From NCBI GenBank assembly GCA_900770385.1, contig CAAGKK010000044.1, positions 62,001-126,000 of the forward strand: a DNA stretch of 64,000 bases, given 5' to 3'. The notes under the pieces are model-generated. The model was not told the origin of the DNA. It saw only the letters and a program-made list of their open reading frames with translations, and did no database searches. Below, one piece after another: positions 1-8,938 of this stretch. Made by a program: the position numbers and the translations under genes. Every line of letters starts with the position of its first letter. The stretch's first letter is position 1. Origin of the DNA: Clostridia bacterium (lineage in GTDB: Bacteria > Bacillota > Clostridia > TANB77 > CAG-508).

Positions 1-184
1 TAAGAAATAAAAGAATAGTTGAAGATATTATAAATACTCCTGTTTGAATAGCAAGATTTCCTGTAAAAAAGCTAACAATCATAGCAATTAATGCACCAAT
101 TGCAAACCAAAATACTAAAAATCCAACAGTAGCTATTTCAACAACTAAGAATATCCCAGCAAGGATTAACCAAAACTGCCACAT
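1..184 (-). CDS. NfeD family membrane protein (partial, N-terminus only)
   Basis: The reverse strand reads MWQFWLILAGIFLVVEIATV and continues as two hydrophobic helices to the window edge, so only about the first 61 residues are present. The short N-terminus followed by an LVVEIATVGF-type helix and an FWFAIGALIA-type helix is characteristic of NfeD proteins, membrane proteins linked to regulation of membrane proteases and lipid rafts; their C-terminal OB domain would lie outside the window. A GGAGG ribosome binding site sits just upstream of the ATG at 184. The family call rests on the helix pattern alone. Confidence 0.7.
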   Translation of the reverse strand, partial: MWQFWLILAGIFLVVEIATVGFLVFWFAIGALIAMIVSFFTGNLAIQTGVFIISSTILLFL

Positions 185-307
185 AAAAATACCTCCAGTA
201 ACTTAAATAACAATAACATTATAACATAAAATTGATATAAAATAAATAATTTTAGGGAAAATAATACAAAATTATATTTTTTTATATTTTTTGTGTTTTT
301 CCTTCAC

Positions 308-336
308 TTGAAAAATTTTTTATGTTATATTATAAA
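308..336 (+). promoter_or_regulatory. Sigma-A type promoter for the GH18 gene
   Basis: TTGAAA at 308-313 and TATAAA at 331-336 are separated by 17 bases, with the start codon 38 bases downstream of the -10 box. Seen by eye only. Confidence 0.5.
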
Positions 337-373
337 TACATTAATAAATACAATTTTCAATAAGGAGTATCAA

Positions 374-2053
374 ATGAGAAAAAATCGTAATAAAAGTGAA
401 ATGAAAATTAATTATAAAAATATATTAAAAATAGTAATACCTATATTAATTATAATTATATTTTTACTAATAATTAATTATGTAAGAAAAGATAAAAATA
501 ATGATAAAATAGATTTAATTATAAATAATAATGTTGTTACTGCAAAACTAAAAAAGGACCTATACAAAAATGATAAATCTGTTATATATATGTCAATGCA
601 AGATGTAAAAAACTATTTAGATAAATACATATATATAGATAAAACAGAAAATAAAATTATTACAACATATGGAGAGAAAGTAACAGTGCTTCCATATAAC
701 GACACTAATATTACAATAAATGATTCTAATCTTAAGATTTTGTCAGGAGCAGAGTTAAATAATGGAGATACATATCTTCCTATTTCTCAATTATCTAAAG
801 CATATAATATGGACATGACATATTTGGAAGAACAAAATACACTTATATTAGACTCATTAGAAAGAGAATTAGTAACTGCTACAGTATCTAAGAAACTTAC
901 AGTTAAGAAAAAAGATACTTCATTTTCAAGTACAGTAGATAAAATAGCAACTGGCGAAAATGTGATTTTAATTAGTGAAAATGGAAAATGGGCAAAAATA
1001 AGAACTGCAAGAGGAAAAATAGGTTATGTAAAAACATCAAAATTAAAAAACAAATATTATGTGAGAAATAAAGTAGAAAAACAAGAACAAACAGAAAAAA
1101 TAAATTTAGTATGGGATTATTATTCAGAATATGCTAAAGCTCCAAATAGAGCAGGAACAACAATTGACGGAGTGAATGTTGTTTCACCATCATTTTTTTC
1201 ATTAGTATCAAATGGAAATGGAAAAATATTTAGTAATGTTGGAACAAATGGAATAAATTATATAAATTGGGCAAAACAAAATAATTACAAAGTTTGGGCA
1301 ATGGTATCTAATAATTCATATAAAGATACTACATCTGTAATTCTAAATTCATATACATTAAGAACAAATTTAATAAACAGTATTGTTGATTTGGCAAATC
1401 AATATAATTTAGATGGAATTAATATTGACTTTGAAAATATGAATGAATCTGATAAAGATATGTTTTCTAGATTTATAATAGAATTAAAACCTAAATTACA
1501 AGAAGCTGGAAAAGTTTTATCAGTAGATGTAACAGCACCAGATGGAGGTGGCTCATGGTCAATGTGCTACAATAGAAATGTAATTGGAGATGTGGCAGAT
1601 TACATTGTATTTATGGCTTATGACCAATATGGTTCAACATCAGCCAAAGAAGGAACAACAGCAGGATTTAATTGGGTAGAAACAAATTTAAAAAAATTTA
1701 TAGATAGAGAAGAAATAAAATCAAAGAAAATAATTTTAGGTATACCACTTTATACGAGATTGTGGACAGAAAAGGATGGAAAAGTAACTAGTAAAATAGT
1801 TAATATGAAAGCTGTAAATGATGTATTACCTAAAGATGTTACTAAAAATTGGAACGATGAACTTAAACAAAATTATGTAGAATATACTAAAGATGGAGCA
1901 ACATACAAAATGTGGATTGAAGATGAAGAGTCAATAAGAGCAAAAGTTTCATTAGTTAGTCAATATAATTTAGCAGGAACTGCTGCATGGGCAAAAGATA
2001 GAGAAAATAAAGAAATATGGACAGTAATAAAAGAGGAACTAAATAAAAAATAA
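374..2053 (+). CDS. Membrane-anchored GH18 glycosidase, SleL/YaaH-like, with SH3 domain
   Basis: Likely an N-acetylglucosaminidase acting on peptidoglycan or spore cortex. I start it at 374 because AAGGAG lies 8 bases upstream; an in-frame ATG at 293 has no such site. The 559-residue product has a basic N-terminus, one membrane anchor (about residues 18-36), a copper-amine-oxidase-N-like region (about 45-165), an SH3-like segment ending in the GYVKTSKL motif (about 170-230), and a C-terminal GH18 barrel. The GH18 signature DGINIDFE is at residues 347-354, with E354 the expected catalytic acid. It stands alone between a promoter and a terminator. The fold is clear; cortex versus vegetative wall as substrate is inference. 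Confidence 0.85.
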   Translation: MRKNRNKSEMKINYKNILKIVIPILIIIIFLLIINYVRKDKNNDKIDLIINNNVVTAKLKKDLYKNDKSVIYMSMQDVKNYLDKYIYIDKTENKIITTYGEKVTVLPYNDTNITINDSNLKILSGAELNNGDTYLPISQLSKAYNMDMTYLEEQNTLILDSLERELVTATVSKKLTVKKKDTSFSSTVDKIATGENVILISENGKWAKIRTARGKIGYVKTSKLKNKYYVRNKVEKQEQTEKINLVWDYYSEYAKAPNRAGTTIDGVNVVSPSFFSLVSNGNGKIFSNVGTNGINYINWAKQNNYKVWAMVSNNSYKDTTSVILNSYTLRTNLINSIVDLANQYNLDGINIDFENMNESDKDMFSRFIIELKPKLQEAGKVLSVDVTAPDGGGSWSMCYNRNVIGDVADYIVFMAYDQYGSTSAKEGTTAGFNWVETNLKKFIDREEIKSKKIILGIPLYTRLWTEKDGKVTSKIVNMKAVNDVLPKDVTKNWNDELKQNYVEYTKDGATYKMWIEDEESIRAKVSLVSQYNLAGTAAWAKDRENKEIWTVIKEELNKK

Positions 2054-2056
2054 AAG

Positions 2057-2100
2057 CAAACACCTACATTGTTTAAATGGCATTGTAGGTGTTTGTTTTA
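2057..2100 (+). terminator. Intrinsic terminator after the GH18 gene
   Basis: A 12-bp stem (2057-2068 with 2084-2095, CAAACACCTACA with its complement) is followed by a T-rich run. Confidence 0.8.
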
Positions 2101-2162
2101 AAAAATATAGTAAAAATCTTGTGTTTGATATTTATATATATTCATAAATTATAAAAAAATAG

Positions 2163-2191
2163 TTGTAAAAAATGATATAAACTGATATACT
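2163..2191 (+). promoter_or_regulatory. Sigma-A type promoter for the Asp23 operon
   Basis: TTGTAA at 2163-2168 and TATACT at 2186-2191 with a 17-base spacer, 36 bases before the first gene of the asp23-amaP-nusB-xseAB run. Confidence 0.45.
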
Positions 2192-2226
2192 TTAATAGAT
2201 TATTTAATAAACTAAGGAGGTAAATT

Positions 2227-2667
2227 ATGAGTGAAGAAAACAATAAAGAAACAATAGAAGAAATAGAAAATGTATCAGAAGAAAATGGTATAAAAATTGC
2301 AGATGATGTTGTTGCAATTATTGCTGGAAAAGCGGCGTCAGAAGTAAGTGGAGTATTTGGAATGGCCGGAGGATTTGCCGGAGGAATTACAGAAGTATTT
2401 GGAAAAAAGAATTTTTCAAAAGGAATAAAAGTAGATGTACAAGAACAAAGTGTAAAAATAGATGTAAATATTATAGTAGAATATGGAGCAAGAATTCCAG
2501 ATATAGCATTTGAAATACAAAATAGAGTTAAAAAAGCTGTAGAAAGTATGACAGGATTAAAAGTATTAGAAGTAAATGTACATGTACAAGGAGTAAATAC
2601 AGACATACAAAACAAAGAAAAAGAAGAAATAAAAGAAGACAAACAAGAGAATAATTCAGAAGAATAA
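2227..2667 (+). CDS. Asp23/Gls24 family envelope stress protein (YqhY-like)
   Basis: The 146-residue protein carries the Asp23 core, recognisable from DDVVAIIAGKAASEVSGV (about residues 22-39) and a later VRIDVNIIVEYG-like strand, with acidic tails at both ends. Asp23 proteins are abundant and are tethered to the membrane by AmaP in staphylococci. Here the next gene is an AmaP homologue, and nusB, xseA and xseB follow, matching the yqhY-nusB-xseAB neighbourhood of Bacillus. AAGGAGG lies 7 bases before the ATG. Family assignment is firm; the exact role is unknown for most members. Confidence 0.9.
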   Translation: MSEENNKETIEEIENVSEENGIKIADDVVAIIAGKAASEVSGVFGMAGGFAGGITEVFGKKNFSKGIKVDVQEQSVKIDVNIIVEYGARIPDIAFEIQNRVKKAVESMTGLKVLEVNVHVQGVNTDIQNKEKEEIKEDKQENNSEE

Positions 2668-2687
2668 GAAAAACGGAGGAAATAAAA

Positions 2688-3242
2688 ATGAAATTTTTAG
2701 AAAAATTATCTTTAGCAATATTTTCAACAATTATATTAATATTATCTTTAGTAATATGCTTATTAGTATTTGGATGGTTAAAAGCTACTAGTATAGTATA
2801 TTTATTACAATTAGCATTATCAACTTCAGTAGCATCAAATATTATGTTAGTGGTAGCAATAGTGCTTATGTTATTAGCAATAAAATGTATTTTCTTTTCA
2901 TCAAATGATGAAACAGAAAAATCAGAAGGTATCTTATTAGAAAATGAAAATGGTAAATTATTAATATCAGTGGAAACAATAGAAAATTTAATAAAAGGTG
3001 TGGTATCAGGATTTGCAAATGTTAAATCTTCAAATTGCAAAGTTGTATTAGATAGACAAGTTAATAATGTAAGAGTAGAACTAAATTTAACTGTTGCAGC
3101 AGGTACTGTTATTAAAGAATTATCAGTAAATATTCAAGATAGAATAAAAGAAGTGGTAAAAAAGACTACAGAATTAGAAATTAAAGAGATTAATATAAAA
3201 ATAAAAGACATAGATGTTGCTAAAGTGCCTCAAAATGATTAG
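2688..3242 (+). CDS. amaP: Alkaline shock response membrane anchor protein AmaP
   Basis: Two hydrophobic helices (about residues 8-30 and 48-70) are followed by a soluble Asp23-like domain containing ISVETIENLIKGVVSGF and ending in INIKIKDID. This arrangement is that of AmaP, which recruits Asp23 to the membrane. It follows the asp23-like gene by 20 bases and precedes the DUF2273 protein, the usual trio. A GGAGG site precedes the start. The 184-residue length matches the family. Confidence 0.85.
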   Translation: MKFLEKLSLAIFSTIILILSLVICLLVFGWLKATSIVYLLQLALSTSVASNIMLVVAIVLMLLAIKCIFFSSNDETEKSEGILLENENGKLLISVETIENLIKGVVSGFANVKSSNCKVVLDRQVNNVRVELNLTVAAGTVIKELSVNIQDRIKEVVKKTTELEIKEINIKIKDIDVAKVPQND

Positions 3243-3253
3243 GAGGAGATAAA

Positions 3254-3457
3254 ATGGAAGAAGTTAAAAAATTTATAAAGGAATATAGTGGTGCAATTAT
3301 AGGAGGGCTTGTTGCGGTACTTATATTATGCACACAGTTGTATAAATTAATTATTGGAATTATCTTAATTGCAATGGGAATATTTATAGGAAATTATATT
3401 CAAAGAAATAAAGATGATGTAAAAGAAAAAGTAAAAAAAATTATAGATAAAATGTAA
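3254..3457 (+). CDS. DUF2273 small membrane protein
   Basis: A 67-residue protein with two close hydrophobic helices (about 14-30 and 32-48, rich in Gly and Ile) and a basic tail, preceded by AGGAGG. DUF2273 proteins regularly sit beside AmaP and Asp23 and are thought to be part of that envelope complex. The position, 11 bases after amaP and 10 before nusB, fits. Function is inferred from neighbours only. Confidence 0.8.
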   Translation: MEEVKKFIKEYSGAIIGGLVAVLILCTQLYKLIIGIILIAMGIFIGNYIQRNKDDVKEKVKKIIDKM

Positions 3458-3467
3458 GGAGAAAAAC

Positions 3468-3878
3468 ATGAACAGATCAGCTGCGAGAGAAGAAGCATTT
3501 AAGGTTTTATATAGTTTAGAAGTACAAAAAAAAGAAGAAATAAAAGAACAATTAGAATTATATATGCAAAATGAAAATATTACAGATGAAAATACAGTAT
3601 CTTATATAAATTCAACAATAGAAGGAATTTATAATAATAGTGATACAATAGAACAAAAAATTTCAGATAATTTAAAAAAAGACTGGAAAATAGAAAGAAT
3701 TTCTAAAATAGATTTAGCTTTATTAAAGCTTGCTATTTATGAAATACTTTATACAGATACTCCATATAAAGTGGCAATAAATGAAGTATTAGAGCTTTCA
3801 AAAAAATATAGTGAAGAAAGTTCATCTAACTTTATAAATGGAGTTTTGGCAAGTATTGTAAAAGAAAACGAGGAGTAA
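3468..3878 (+). CDS. nusB: Transcription antitermination factor NusB
   Basis: NusB binds boxA RNA with S10 to support processive rRNA transcription. The 136-residue product opens with the family motif [16 protein letters not shown] and contains the C-terminal [11 protein letters not shown] and [16 protein letters not shown] motifs that mark the NusB helical bundle. It follows the envelope-stress trio and is 2 bases from xseA, so the genes are almost certainly co-transcribed. Confidence 0.95.
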   Translation: MNRSAAREEAFKVLYSLEVQKKEEIKEQLELYMQNENITDENTVSYINSTIEGIYNNSDTIEQKISDNLKKDWKIERISKIDLALLKLAIYEILYTDTPYKVAINEVLELSKKYSEESSSNFINGVLASIVKENEE

Positions 3879-3880
3879 TA

Positions 3881-5068
3881 ATGAGGCCAGAGCCAATTAC
3901 AGTAACACAATTAAATAGTTATATAAAAGATAAAATATCAAATGATGAATTTTTAAATAATGTGTATATAAAAGGAGAAATATCTAATTTTAAACATCAT
4001 TACACTGGACACTTATATTTCACATTAAAAGATGAAAACTCATTAATAAAATGTATCATGTTTAAAACATATACATCTCATTTAGACTTTGAACCTAAAG
4101 ATGGTATGAAAGTATTAATATTAGGTACAGTATCTGTGTTTGAAAGAGATGGAGTATATCAAATATATTGCAAAGCTATGCAAGAAGATGGATTAGGAAG
4201 CTTATATACTGCATATGAAAAATTAAAGCAACAATTGGAGATAGAAGGACTTTTTAAAGAAGAACATAAAAAGGAAATTCCTAAAATGTCTAAGGTTATT
4301 GGAGTATTAACATCACAGACAGGATCTGTCATTCGAGATATTATAAATGTAAGTACAAGAAGAAATCCAAATGTGTGTATAAAGCTATTGCCAGTACCAG
4401 TTCAAGGAGAAGGAGCAGCAAATAAAATAGCAGATGCCATAAGAATAATGAACGAAAAAAATATTGCAGATGTATTAATTTTAGCAAGAGGAGGAGGTTC
4501 ATTAGAAGATTTATGGCCTTTTAATGAAGAGATAGTAGCAAGAGCAATATACAATTCTGAGATACCTATAATATCAGCAGTAGGTCATGAAACTGATTTT
4601 ACTATTTCAGACTTTGTTTCAGACTTAAGGGCACCAACCCCATCTGCAGCAGCAGAACTTGCAGTACCAGACATAGCAAAAATAAAAAGCGATATAGATA
4701 AATATAAAAGTAGGTTAAAATTAGCATTAAATAAAAAGTTAGAATTAATAAGGCTAAGATATAACTCTTGTATAAATACAAGAGCATTTAAAAATCCTTA
4801 TGAAAAAATCCAAAATTATTATATACTTTTGGATAATTATATAAAGATGATAACTATAAATGCCAACAATAACTATAAGGAATGTAAAAATAACTTTATA
4901 AATTTAACAGCTAAGCTAGATTCATTAAGCCCATTAAAAACACTTACAAGAGGGTATGTAATAGCACAAAAAGAAGATAAAGTAGTAAAATCTGCAAAAC
5001 AGTTAGAAAAAAATGATAATATAGAATTAATATTTTCAGATGGAAAAAAACAGGCACAAATAATGTAA
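3881..5068 (+). CDS. xseA: Exodeoxyribonuclease VII large subunit
   Basis: XseA with XseB degrades single-stranded DNA into short oligonucleotides. The N-terminal OB-fold (about 1-100) has the motif KGEISNFKHHYTGHLYFTLKDE; the central nuclease domain has RGGGSLEDLWPFNEE and VGHETDFTISDFVSDLRAPTPSAAAE; a helical coiled-coil segment and a short C-terminal strand follow. At 395 residues it is within the usual range. The partner xseB lies immediately downstream. Confidence 0.96.
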   Translation: MRPEPITVTQLNSYIKDKISNDEFLNNVYIKGEISNFKHHYTGHLYFTLKDENSLIKCIMFKTYTSHLDFEPKDGMKVLILGTVSVFERDGVYQIYCKAMQEDGLGSLYTAYEKLKQQLEIEGLFKEEHKKEIPKMSKVIGVLTSQTGSVIRDIINVSTRRNPNVCIKLLPVPVQGEGAANKIADAIRIMNEKNIADVLILARGGGSLEDLWPFNEEIVARAIYNSEIPIISAVGHETDFTISDFVSDLRAPTPSAAAELAVPDIAKIKSDIDKYKSRLKLALNKKLELIRLRYNSCINTRAFKNPYEKIQNYYILLDNYIKMITINANNNYKECKNNFINLTAKLDSLSPLKTLTRGYVIAQKEDKVVKSAKQLEKNDNIELIFSDGKKQAQIM

Positions 5069-5140
5069 TTAATGTGTGTAGAGGTAGACGACTCTTACGC
5101 CAACATACTCAAAAAAACACTAAAATATAAGGAGGCTAAT

Positions 5141-5368
5141 ATGGCAACAGACAAGAATTTTGAAGAGATGATGCAAGAATTAGAAAAAATATCACAAGAC
5201 CTAGAAAATGGAGATTTAACATTAGATGAATCAGTAAAAAAGTTTGAAAAGGGTATTGAACTTTCTAAGGAATGCTCAAAAGTATTAGAAGAGGCAGAAA
5301 AGAAAATAACCATTTTGATAAAAGATGGAGATGAATTAAAAGAAGAAAAATTTGATATAAATGAATAA
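5141..5368 (+). CDS. xseB: Exodeoxyribonuclease VII small subunit
   Basis: The 75-residue product has the XseB helical hairpin (NFEEMMQELEKISQDLENGD, then LDESVKKFEKGIEL). I start it at 5141 because AAGGAGG lies just upstream; the open frame extends 23 codons further back to 5072 without a ribosome binding site and that extension does not resemble the family. It pairs with xseA, 72 bases upstream. Confidence 0.93.
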   Translation: MATDKNFEEMMQELEKISQDLENGDLTLDESVKKFEKGIELSKECSKVLEEAEKKITILIKDGDELKEEKFDINE

Positions 5369-5396
5369 GTAAAAAAATAAAAGGGGTTAATTTAAA

Positions 5397-5840
5397 ATGG
5401 AGAATACATTGATAGGAGTTTTTACAAATAAATATATTTATATTCCATTTTTATTATGGTTTGGAATACAAGTATTTAAATTAGTTTATGATTTAGTAAA
5501 AACTAAAAAATTTAATTTTAAAAGAATAATGGGAGCAGGTGGAATGCCTAGTTCTCATTCAGCAGTTGTTACTTCACTTACAACTTTAGTAGGAAAAGAT
5601 GTTGGAGTAAATTCTCCGGTTTTTGCTATTGCATTAATATTTTCTTTTGTTGTAATGTATGATGCATGTGGAGTAAGAAGAGCAGCTGGAAAACAGGCAA
5701 AAGTATTAAATGATATTGTAAATACACCAGGTTTATCAAACATACAAGTTCAAGAAAAATTACAAGAAGCATTGGGGCATACACCAGTTCAAGTATTTGT
5801 TGGAGCATTAATTGGAATAATAGCTGGATTAATATTTTAA
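5397..5840 (+). CDS. Divergent PAP2 family membrane protein (DUF212, YuiD-like)
   Basis: A 147-residue membrane protein with about four helices. The GGMPSSHSA motif at about residue 46 and YDACGVRRAAGKQA further on define the DUF212 group, distantly related to acid phosphatase/haloperoxidase (PAP2) enzymes. The substrate is unknown. GGGG(T) ribosome binding site upstream; it sits between xseB and fhs on the same strand. Confidence 0.85.
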   Translation: MENTLIGVFTNKYIYIPFLLWFGIQVFKLVYDLVKTKKFNFKRIMGAGGMPSSHSAVVTSLTTLVGKDVGVNSPVFAIALIFSFVVMYDACGVRRAAGKQAKVLNDIVNTPGLSNIQVQEKLQEALGHTPVQVFVGALIGIIAGLIF

Positions 5841-5857
5841 ATAGATTTGGAGGTGCA

Positions 5858-7522
5858 ATGATGACTGATATAGAAATTGCAAGAAATACTAAATTAGAAA
5901 AGATTACAGATGTGGCTAAAAAGCTAGAAATATCAGACGAAGAGTTAGAACTTTATGGTAAATATAAAGCAAAAATATCTAGTGAAGTATATAAAAAATT
6001 AGAAAATAAAAAGGATGGAAAATTAGTTTTAGTTACAGCAATAAATCCAACACCATTAGGAGAAGGAAAAACAACAATATCTATAGGATTAGCAGATGGA
6101 CTTAAAAAAATTGGTAAACAATCTATATTAGCGTTAAGAGAGCCTTCTTTAGGACCAGTATTTGGAATAAAAGGAGGAGCTACAGGAGGAGGTCACTCAC
6201 AAATAGCTCCAATGGAAGATATAAATTTGCATTTTACTGGGGATTTACACGCAATTACCTCTGCTAATAATTTGCTGTCAGCAATTATAGATAATCATAT
6301 ATTTTTTGGAAATGAGTTAAAGATAAAAAAAGTAATTTTGAAAAGGTGTGTAGATTTAAATGATAGACAACTAAGACAAATAACATGTGGACTATCAGGC
6401 GAAAAAGGAATGGTTCCTAGAACAGATGGATTTAATATTACAGTTGCTTCAGAAATAATGGCAATAATGTGCTTAGCAAAAGATTTAAAAGATTTAAAAA
6501 GAAGACTTGGAAATATAGTAATTGGTTATAATGAAGAAGAAAAACCAGTTAAAGCAAAAGATTTAAAAGCAGAAGGAAGTTTAACCGTATTATTAAAAGA
6601 TGCATTTAAACCTAATTTAGTACAAACATTAGAACATACACCTGCAATAGTACATGGAGGACCATTTGCAAATATTGCACATGGTTGTAATAGCATAGTA
6701 GCTACTAAACTAGCTTTAAAACTTGCAGATTATACAATAACAGAAGCAGGTTTTGGAGCAGACTTAGGAGCAGAAAAATTCTTAAATATAAAATGTAGAA
6801 CAGCCAATATAGAACCTAATGCAGTTGTTTGTGTAGCAACAATGAAGGCCTTAAAATATCATGGTGGAGTAAAAAAAGAAGATATTAAGTTAGAAAATAT
6901 AGAAGCATTAGAAAGAGGAACTAAAAATTTATTTAAACATATAAACAACTTAAAAAATAAATTTGGACAAAATGTAATTGTAGCAATAAATGAGTATGTA
7001 GATGATTCAAAAAAAGAAATAGAATTTTTAAAGAATAAATTAACTGAAAAAAACATAGAAATGAGCCTAGTTCAAAGTTGGGAATATGGCGGTAAAGGAG
7101 CTATAGATTTAGCAAATAAAGTAGTAAAGCTATGTGAAAATGAAAGTAAACTAAAATTTACATATCCTATAGAACTAACAATTAAAGAAAAAATAGAAAG
7201 AATAGCTAAAGAAATATATGGAGCAGAAGGAATTGAAATAAATGAAGAAGCTTTAGAAAAAATTAGATTCATAGAAGAAAATAATTATGACAAGTTACCA
7301 ATATGTATTGCCAAAACACAATATTCTTTATCTGATGATAGCAAAAATTTAGAGTGCTTAGAACCATTTAAAATCCATGTTAAAGACATAATTCTAAATG
7401 CTGGAGCAGAATTTATTGTGGTAATTACAGGAAAAATATTTACAATGCCAGGACTTCCTAAAGTTCCAGCAGCGGAAAATATAGATATTGACGAAAATGG
7501 AAACATAGTAGGAATTTTTTAA
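5858..7522 (+). CDS. fhs: Formate-tetrahydrofolate ligase
   Basis: Catalyses ATP-dependent formation of 10-formyl-tetrahydrofolate from formate, central to one-carbon metabolism and to acetogenic or purinolytic pathways in anaerobes. The 554-residue protein has the phosphate-binding loop TPLGEGKTT (about 65-73), EPSLGPVFGIKGGATGGG, and the C-terminal GKIFTMPGLPKVPAAENID motif. GGAGG lies 5 bases before the ATG at 5858; an immediately following second ATG at 5861 is an alternative. No other folate genes are adjacent. Confidence 0.97.
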   Translation: MMTDIEIARNTKLEKITDVAKKLEISDEELELYGKYKAKISSEVYKKLENKKDGKLVLVTAINPTPLGEGKTTISIGLADGLKKIGKQSILALREPSLGPVFGIKGGATGGGHSQIAPMEDINLHFTGDLHAITSANNLLSAIIDNHIFFGNELKIKKVILKRCVDLNDRQLRQITCGLSGEKGMVPRTDGFNITVASEIMAIMCLAKDLKDLKRRLGNIVIGYNEEEKPVKAKDLKAEGSLTVLLKDAFKPNLVQTLEHTPAIVHGGPFANIAHGCNSIVATKLALKLADYTITEAGFGADLGAEKFLNIKCRTANIEPNAVVCVATMKALKYHGGVKKEDIKLENIEALERGTKNLFKHINNLKNKFGQNVIVAINEYVDDSKKEIEFLKNKLTEKNIEMSLVQSWEYGGKGAIDLANKVVKLCENESKLKFTYPIELTIKEKIERIAKEIYGAEGIEINEEALEKIRFIEENNYDKLPICIAKTQYSLSDDSKNLECLEPFKIHVKDIILNAGAEFIVVITGKIFTMPGLPKVPAAENIDIDENGNIVGIF

Positions 7523-7598
7523 AAATATATTTGTATAATTTAATCATTTTTGTGAAAAAATAAAATTAAATTTAATTTTTTACAAAGGTGATTTTTTT

Positions 7599-8282
7599 AT
7601 GAAGTTAAAAAACAAAAAAGCATTTACAGTTTTAATAATATTTATAATATTGTTAATTCTATATAATATATTTTTAGAAAATAGTATTGTACTAGGATTA
7701 TCTAAATATGGATCTAGAGGAAACGAAGTAAAACAGATACAAACTAAATTAAAGCGATGGGGATATTACAAAGGAAGTGTAGATGGAATTTATGGAAGCA
7801 GAACACTTTCGGCAGTAAAGAGTTTTCAAAAGAAAAATGGACTAACAGTTGATGGGATTGCGGGTACAAAAACTCTAAATGCTATGGGAATATACTCATC
7901 ATCATCTAGTAGCAATACAAGCAGTTCAAATTCAACTAACTTAAACTTATTAAGTAGATTAGTTTATGCAGAATCAAGAGGAGAGCCTTATTCTGGTCAA
8001 GTTGCAGTGGCTGCAGTAGTATTAAATAGAGTTAGTAGTTCTTCTTTTCCAAATACTATAGCTGGAGTAATATATCAATCTGGAGCTTTTGATGCTGTTA
8101 GTGATGGACAAATAAATATGACACCTGATGCCACAGCGAAAAAAGCAGCACAAGATGCAATTAATGGTTGGGATCCTTCATATGGAGCAATATATTATTT
8201 TAATCCTAATACAGCAACAAATAAATGGATATGGTCAAGGCCATTAACTGTTGTAATAGGTAAGCATAGATTTTGTAAATAG
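7599..8282 (+). CDS. sleB: Spore cortex-lytic enzyme SleB-like cell wall hydrolase
   Basis: SleB is a lytic transglycosylase that cleaves cortex peptidoglycan during germination. The 227-residue product has a signal/anchor helix (about 8-28), a PG_binding_1 domain (about 36-88, with GSRGNEVKQIQTKLKRWGYY), a Ser/Asn linker (about 96-112), and a Hydrolase_2 domain (about 115-227) in which E125 of YAESRGEP is the expected catalytic acid. AAAGGTGA precedes the ATG. Closely related vegetative enzymes share the same domains, so the spore role is likely rather than proven. Confidence 0.85.
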   Translation: MKLKNKKAFTVLIIFIILLILYNIFLENSIVLGLSKYGSRGNEVKQIQTKLKRWGYYKGSVDGIYGSRTLSAVKSFQKKNGLTVDGIAGTKTLNAMGIYSSSSSSNTSSSNSTNLNLLSRLVYAESRGEPYSGQVAVAAVVLNRVSSSSFPNTIAGVIYQSGAFDAVSDGQINMTPDATAKKAAQDAINGWDPSYGAIYYFNPNTATNKWIWSRPLTVVIGKHRFCK

Positions 8283-8290
8283 AATACTAT

Positions 8291-8330
8291 AAAAAAGAAA
8301 GCTTAAAATACATTATGCTTTCTTTTTTAT
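8291..8330 (+). terminator. Intrinsic terminator after sleB
   Basis: An AAAAAAGAAAGC arm pairs with GCTTTCTTTTTT, giving a stem that ends in a T run. Confidence 0.75.
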
Positions 8331-8331
8331 A

Positions 8332-8358
8332 TAGTAGAAAATGAGAAATTTTCTACTA
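8332..8358. repeat. Perfect 11-bp inverted repeat downstream of the sleB terminator
   Basis: TAGTAGAAAAT (8332-8342) pairs exactly with 8348-8358 around a 5-base loop. It lies 21 bases upstream of the -35 box of the next gene and has no T run, so it may be an operator or a second hairpin. Confidence 0.5.
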
Positions 8359-8379
8359 TAATGACAATACTATTTTTCC

Positions 8380-8408
8380 TTGACAAAAATTTATAATATT
8401 GATAACAT
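8380..8408 (+). promoter_or_regulatory. Sigma-A type promoter for yqeG-like gene
   Basis: TTGACA at 8380-8385 and TAACAT at 8403-8408 with 17-base spacing. Confidence 0.45.
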
Positions 8409-8437
8409 ATTAATGAAAAATGAAAGGAAAAAAGCTA

Positions 8438-8938
8438 ATGTTTTACCCAAGAGATTATTTTAAAAGTGTAACTCAAATTACTAAAAAATATTTAGATGAA
8501 AATAGAATTCAAGCAATAATTCTAGATGTAGATAATACTTTAATTGACTATGATAAAAATCTATCTCAAGAAATAATAAGCTGGGCTAACACCTTAAAAG
8601 ATAGTGGGATTAAAATGGTTATATTGTCTAATAGCAATAAAAAAGAAAAAGTAAGACATGTAGCAGAAAAATTAAACATAGAATATCTATTCTTTGGAAT
8701 GAAACCATTAAAAAGAGGTTTTAAAAAAGCAAAAAAAATATTACAAATAGAAGAAAATAATAAAATTGCAGTAGTTGGGGACCAGATTTTTACTGATATT
8801 ATAGGTGCAAATAGAATGAAAATGTATTCAATTCTAGTAGAACCAATAGAAAAGAGAGATATTTGGATTACTGTTTTAAAAAGACCAATAGAAAACTATA
8901 TAAAAGATAAATATCTAAAAACAAAAGGAGGCAAATAA
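8438..8938 (+). CDS. YqeG family HAD IIIA-type phosphatase
   Basis: The 166-residue protein has HAD motif I as DVDNTLIDYD (D30 and D32 catalytic), motif II in the LSNSN segment and motif IV in GDQIFTDI, so it should be a phosphatase; substrate unknown. I prefer the ATG at 8438, which has a GAAAGGA site upstream and yields the usual MFYPRDYFKSV-type start; an in-frame ATG at 8420 lacks a site. The stop overlaps the start of the prepilin peptidase by one base, so the two are coupled. Confidence 0.88.
   Translation: MFYPRDYFKSVTQITKKYLDENRIQAIILDVDNTLIDYDKNLSQEIISWANTLKDSGIKMVILSNSNKKEKVRHVAEKLNIEYLFFGMKPLKRGFKKAKKILQIEENNKIAVVGDQIFTDIIGANRMKMYSILVEPIEKRDIWITVLKRPIENYIKDKYLKTKGGK

Noticed and set aside
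2142..3040. Long reverse-strand frames opposite the Asp23 and AmaP genes
   Set aside because: They lie opposite clearly coding genes, have no ribosome binding sites and are Ser/Phe/Ile-rich in the manner of antisense frames of AT-rich DNA.
5072..5140. N-terminal extension of xseB
   Set aside because: No ribosome binding site and no similarity to XseB; the ATG at 5141 has AAGGAGG directly upstream.
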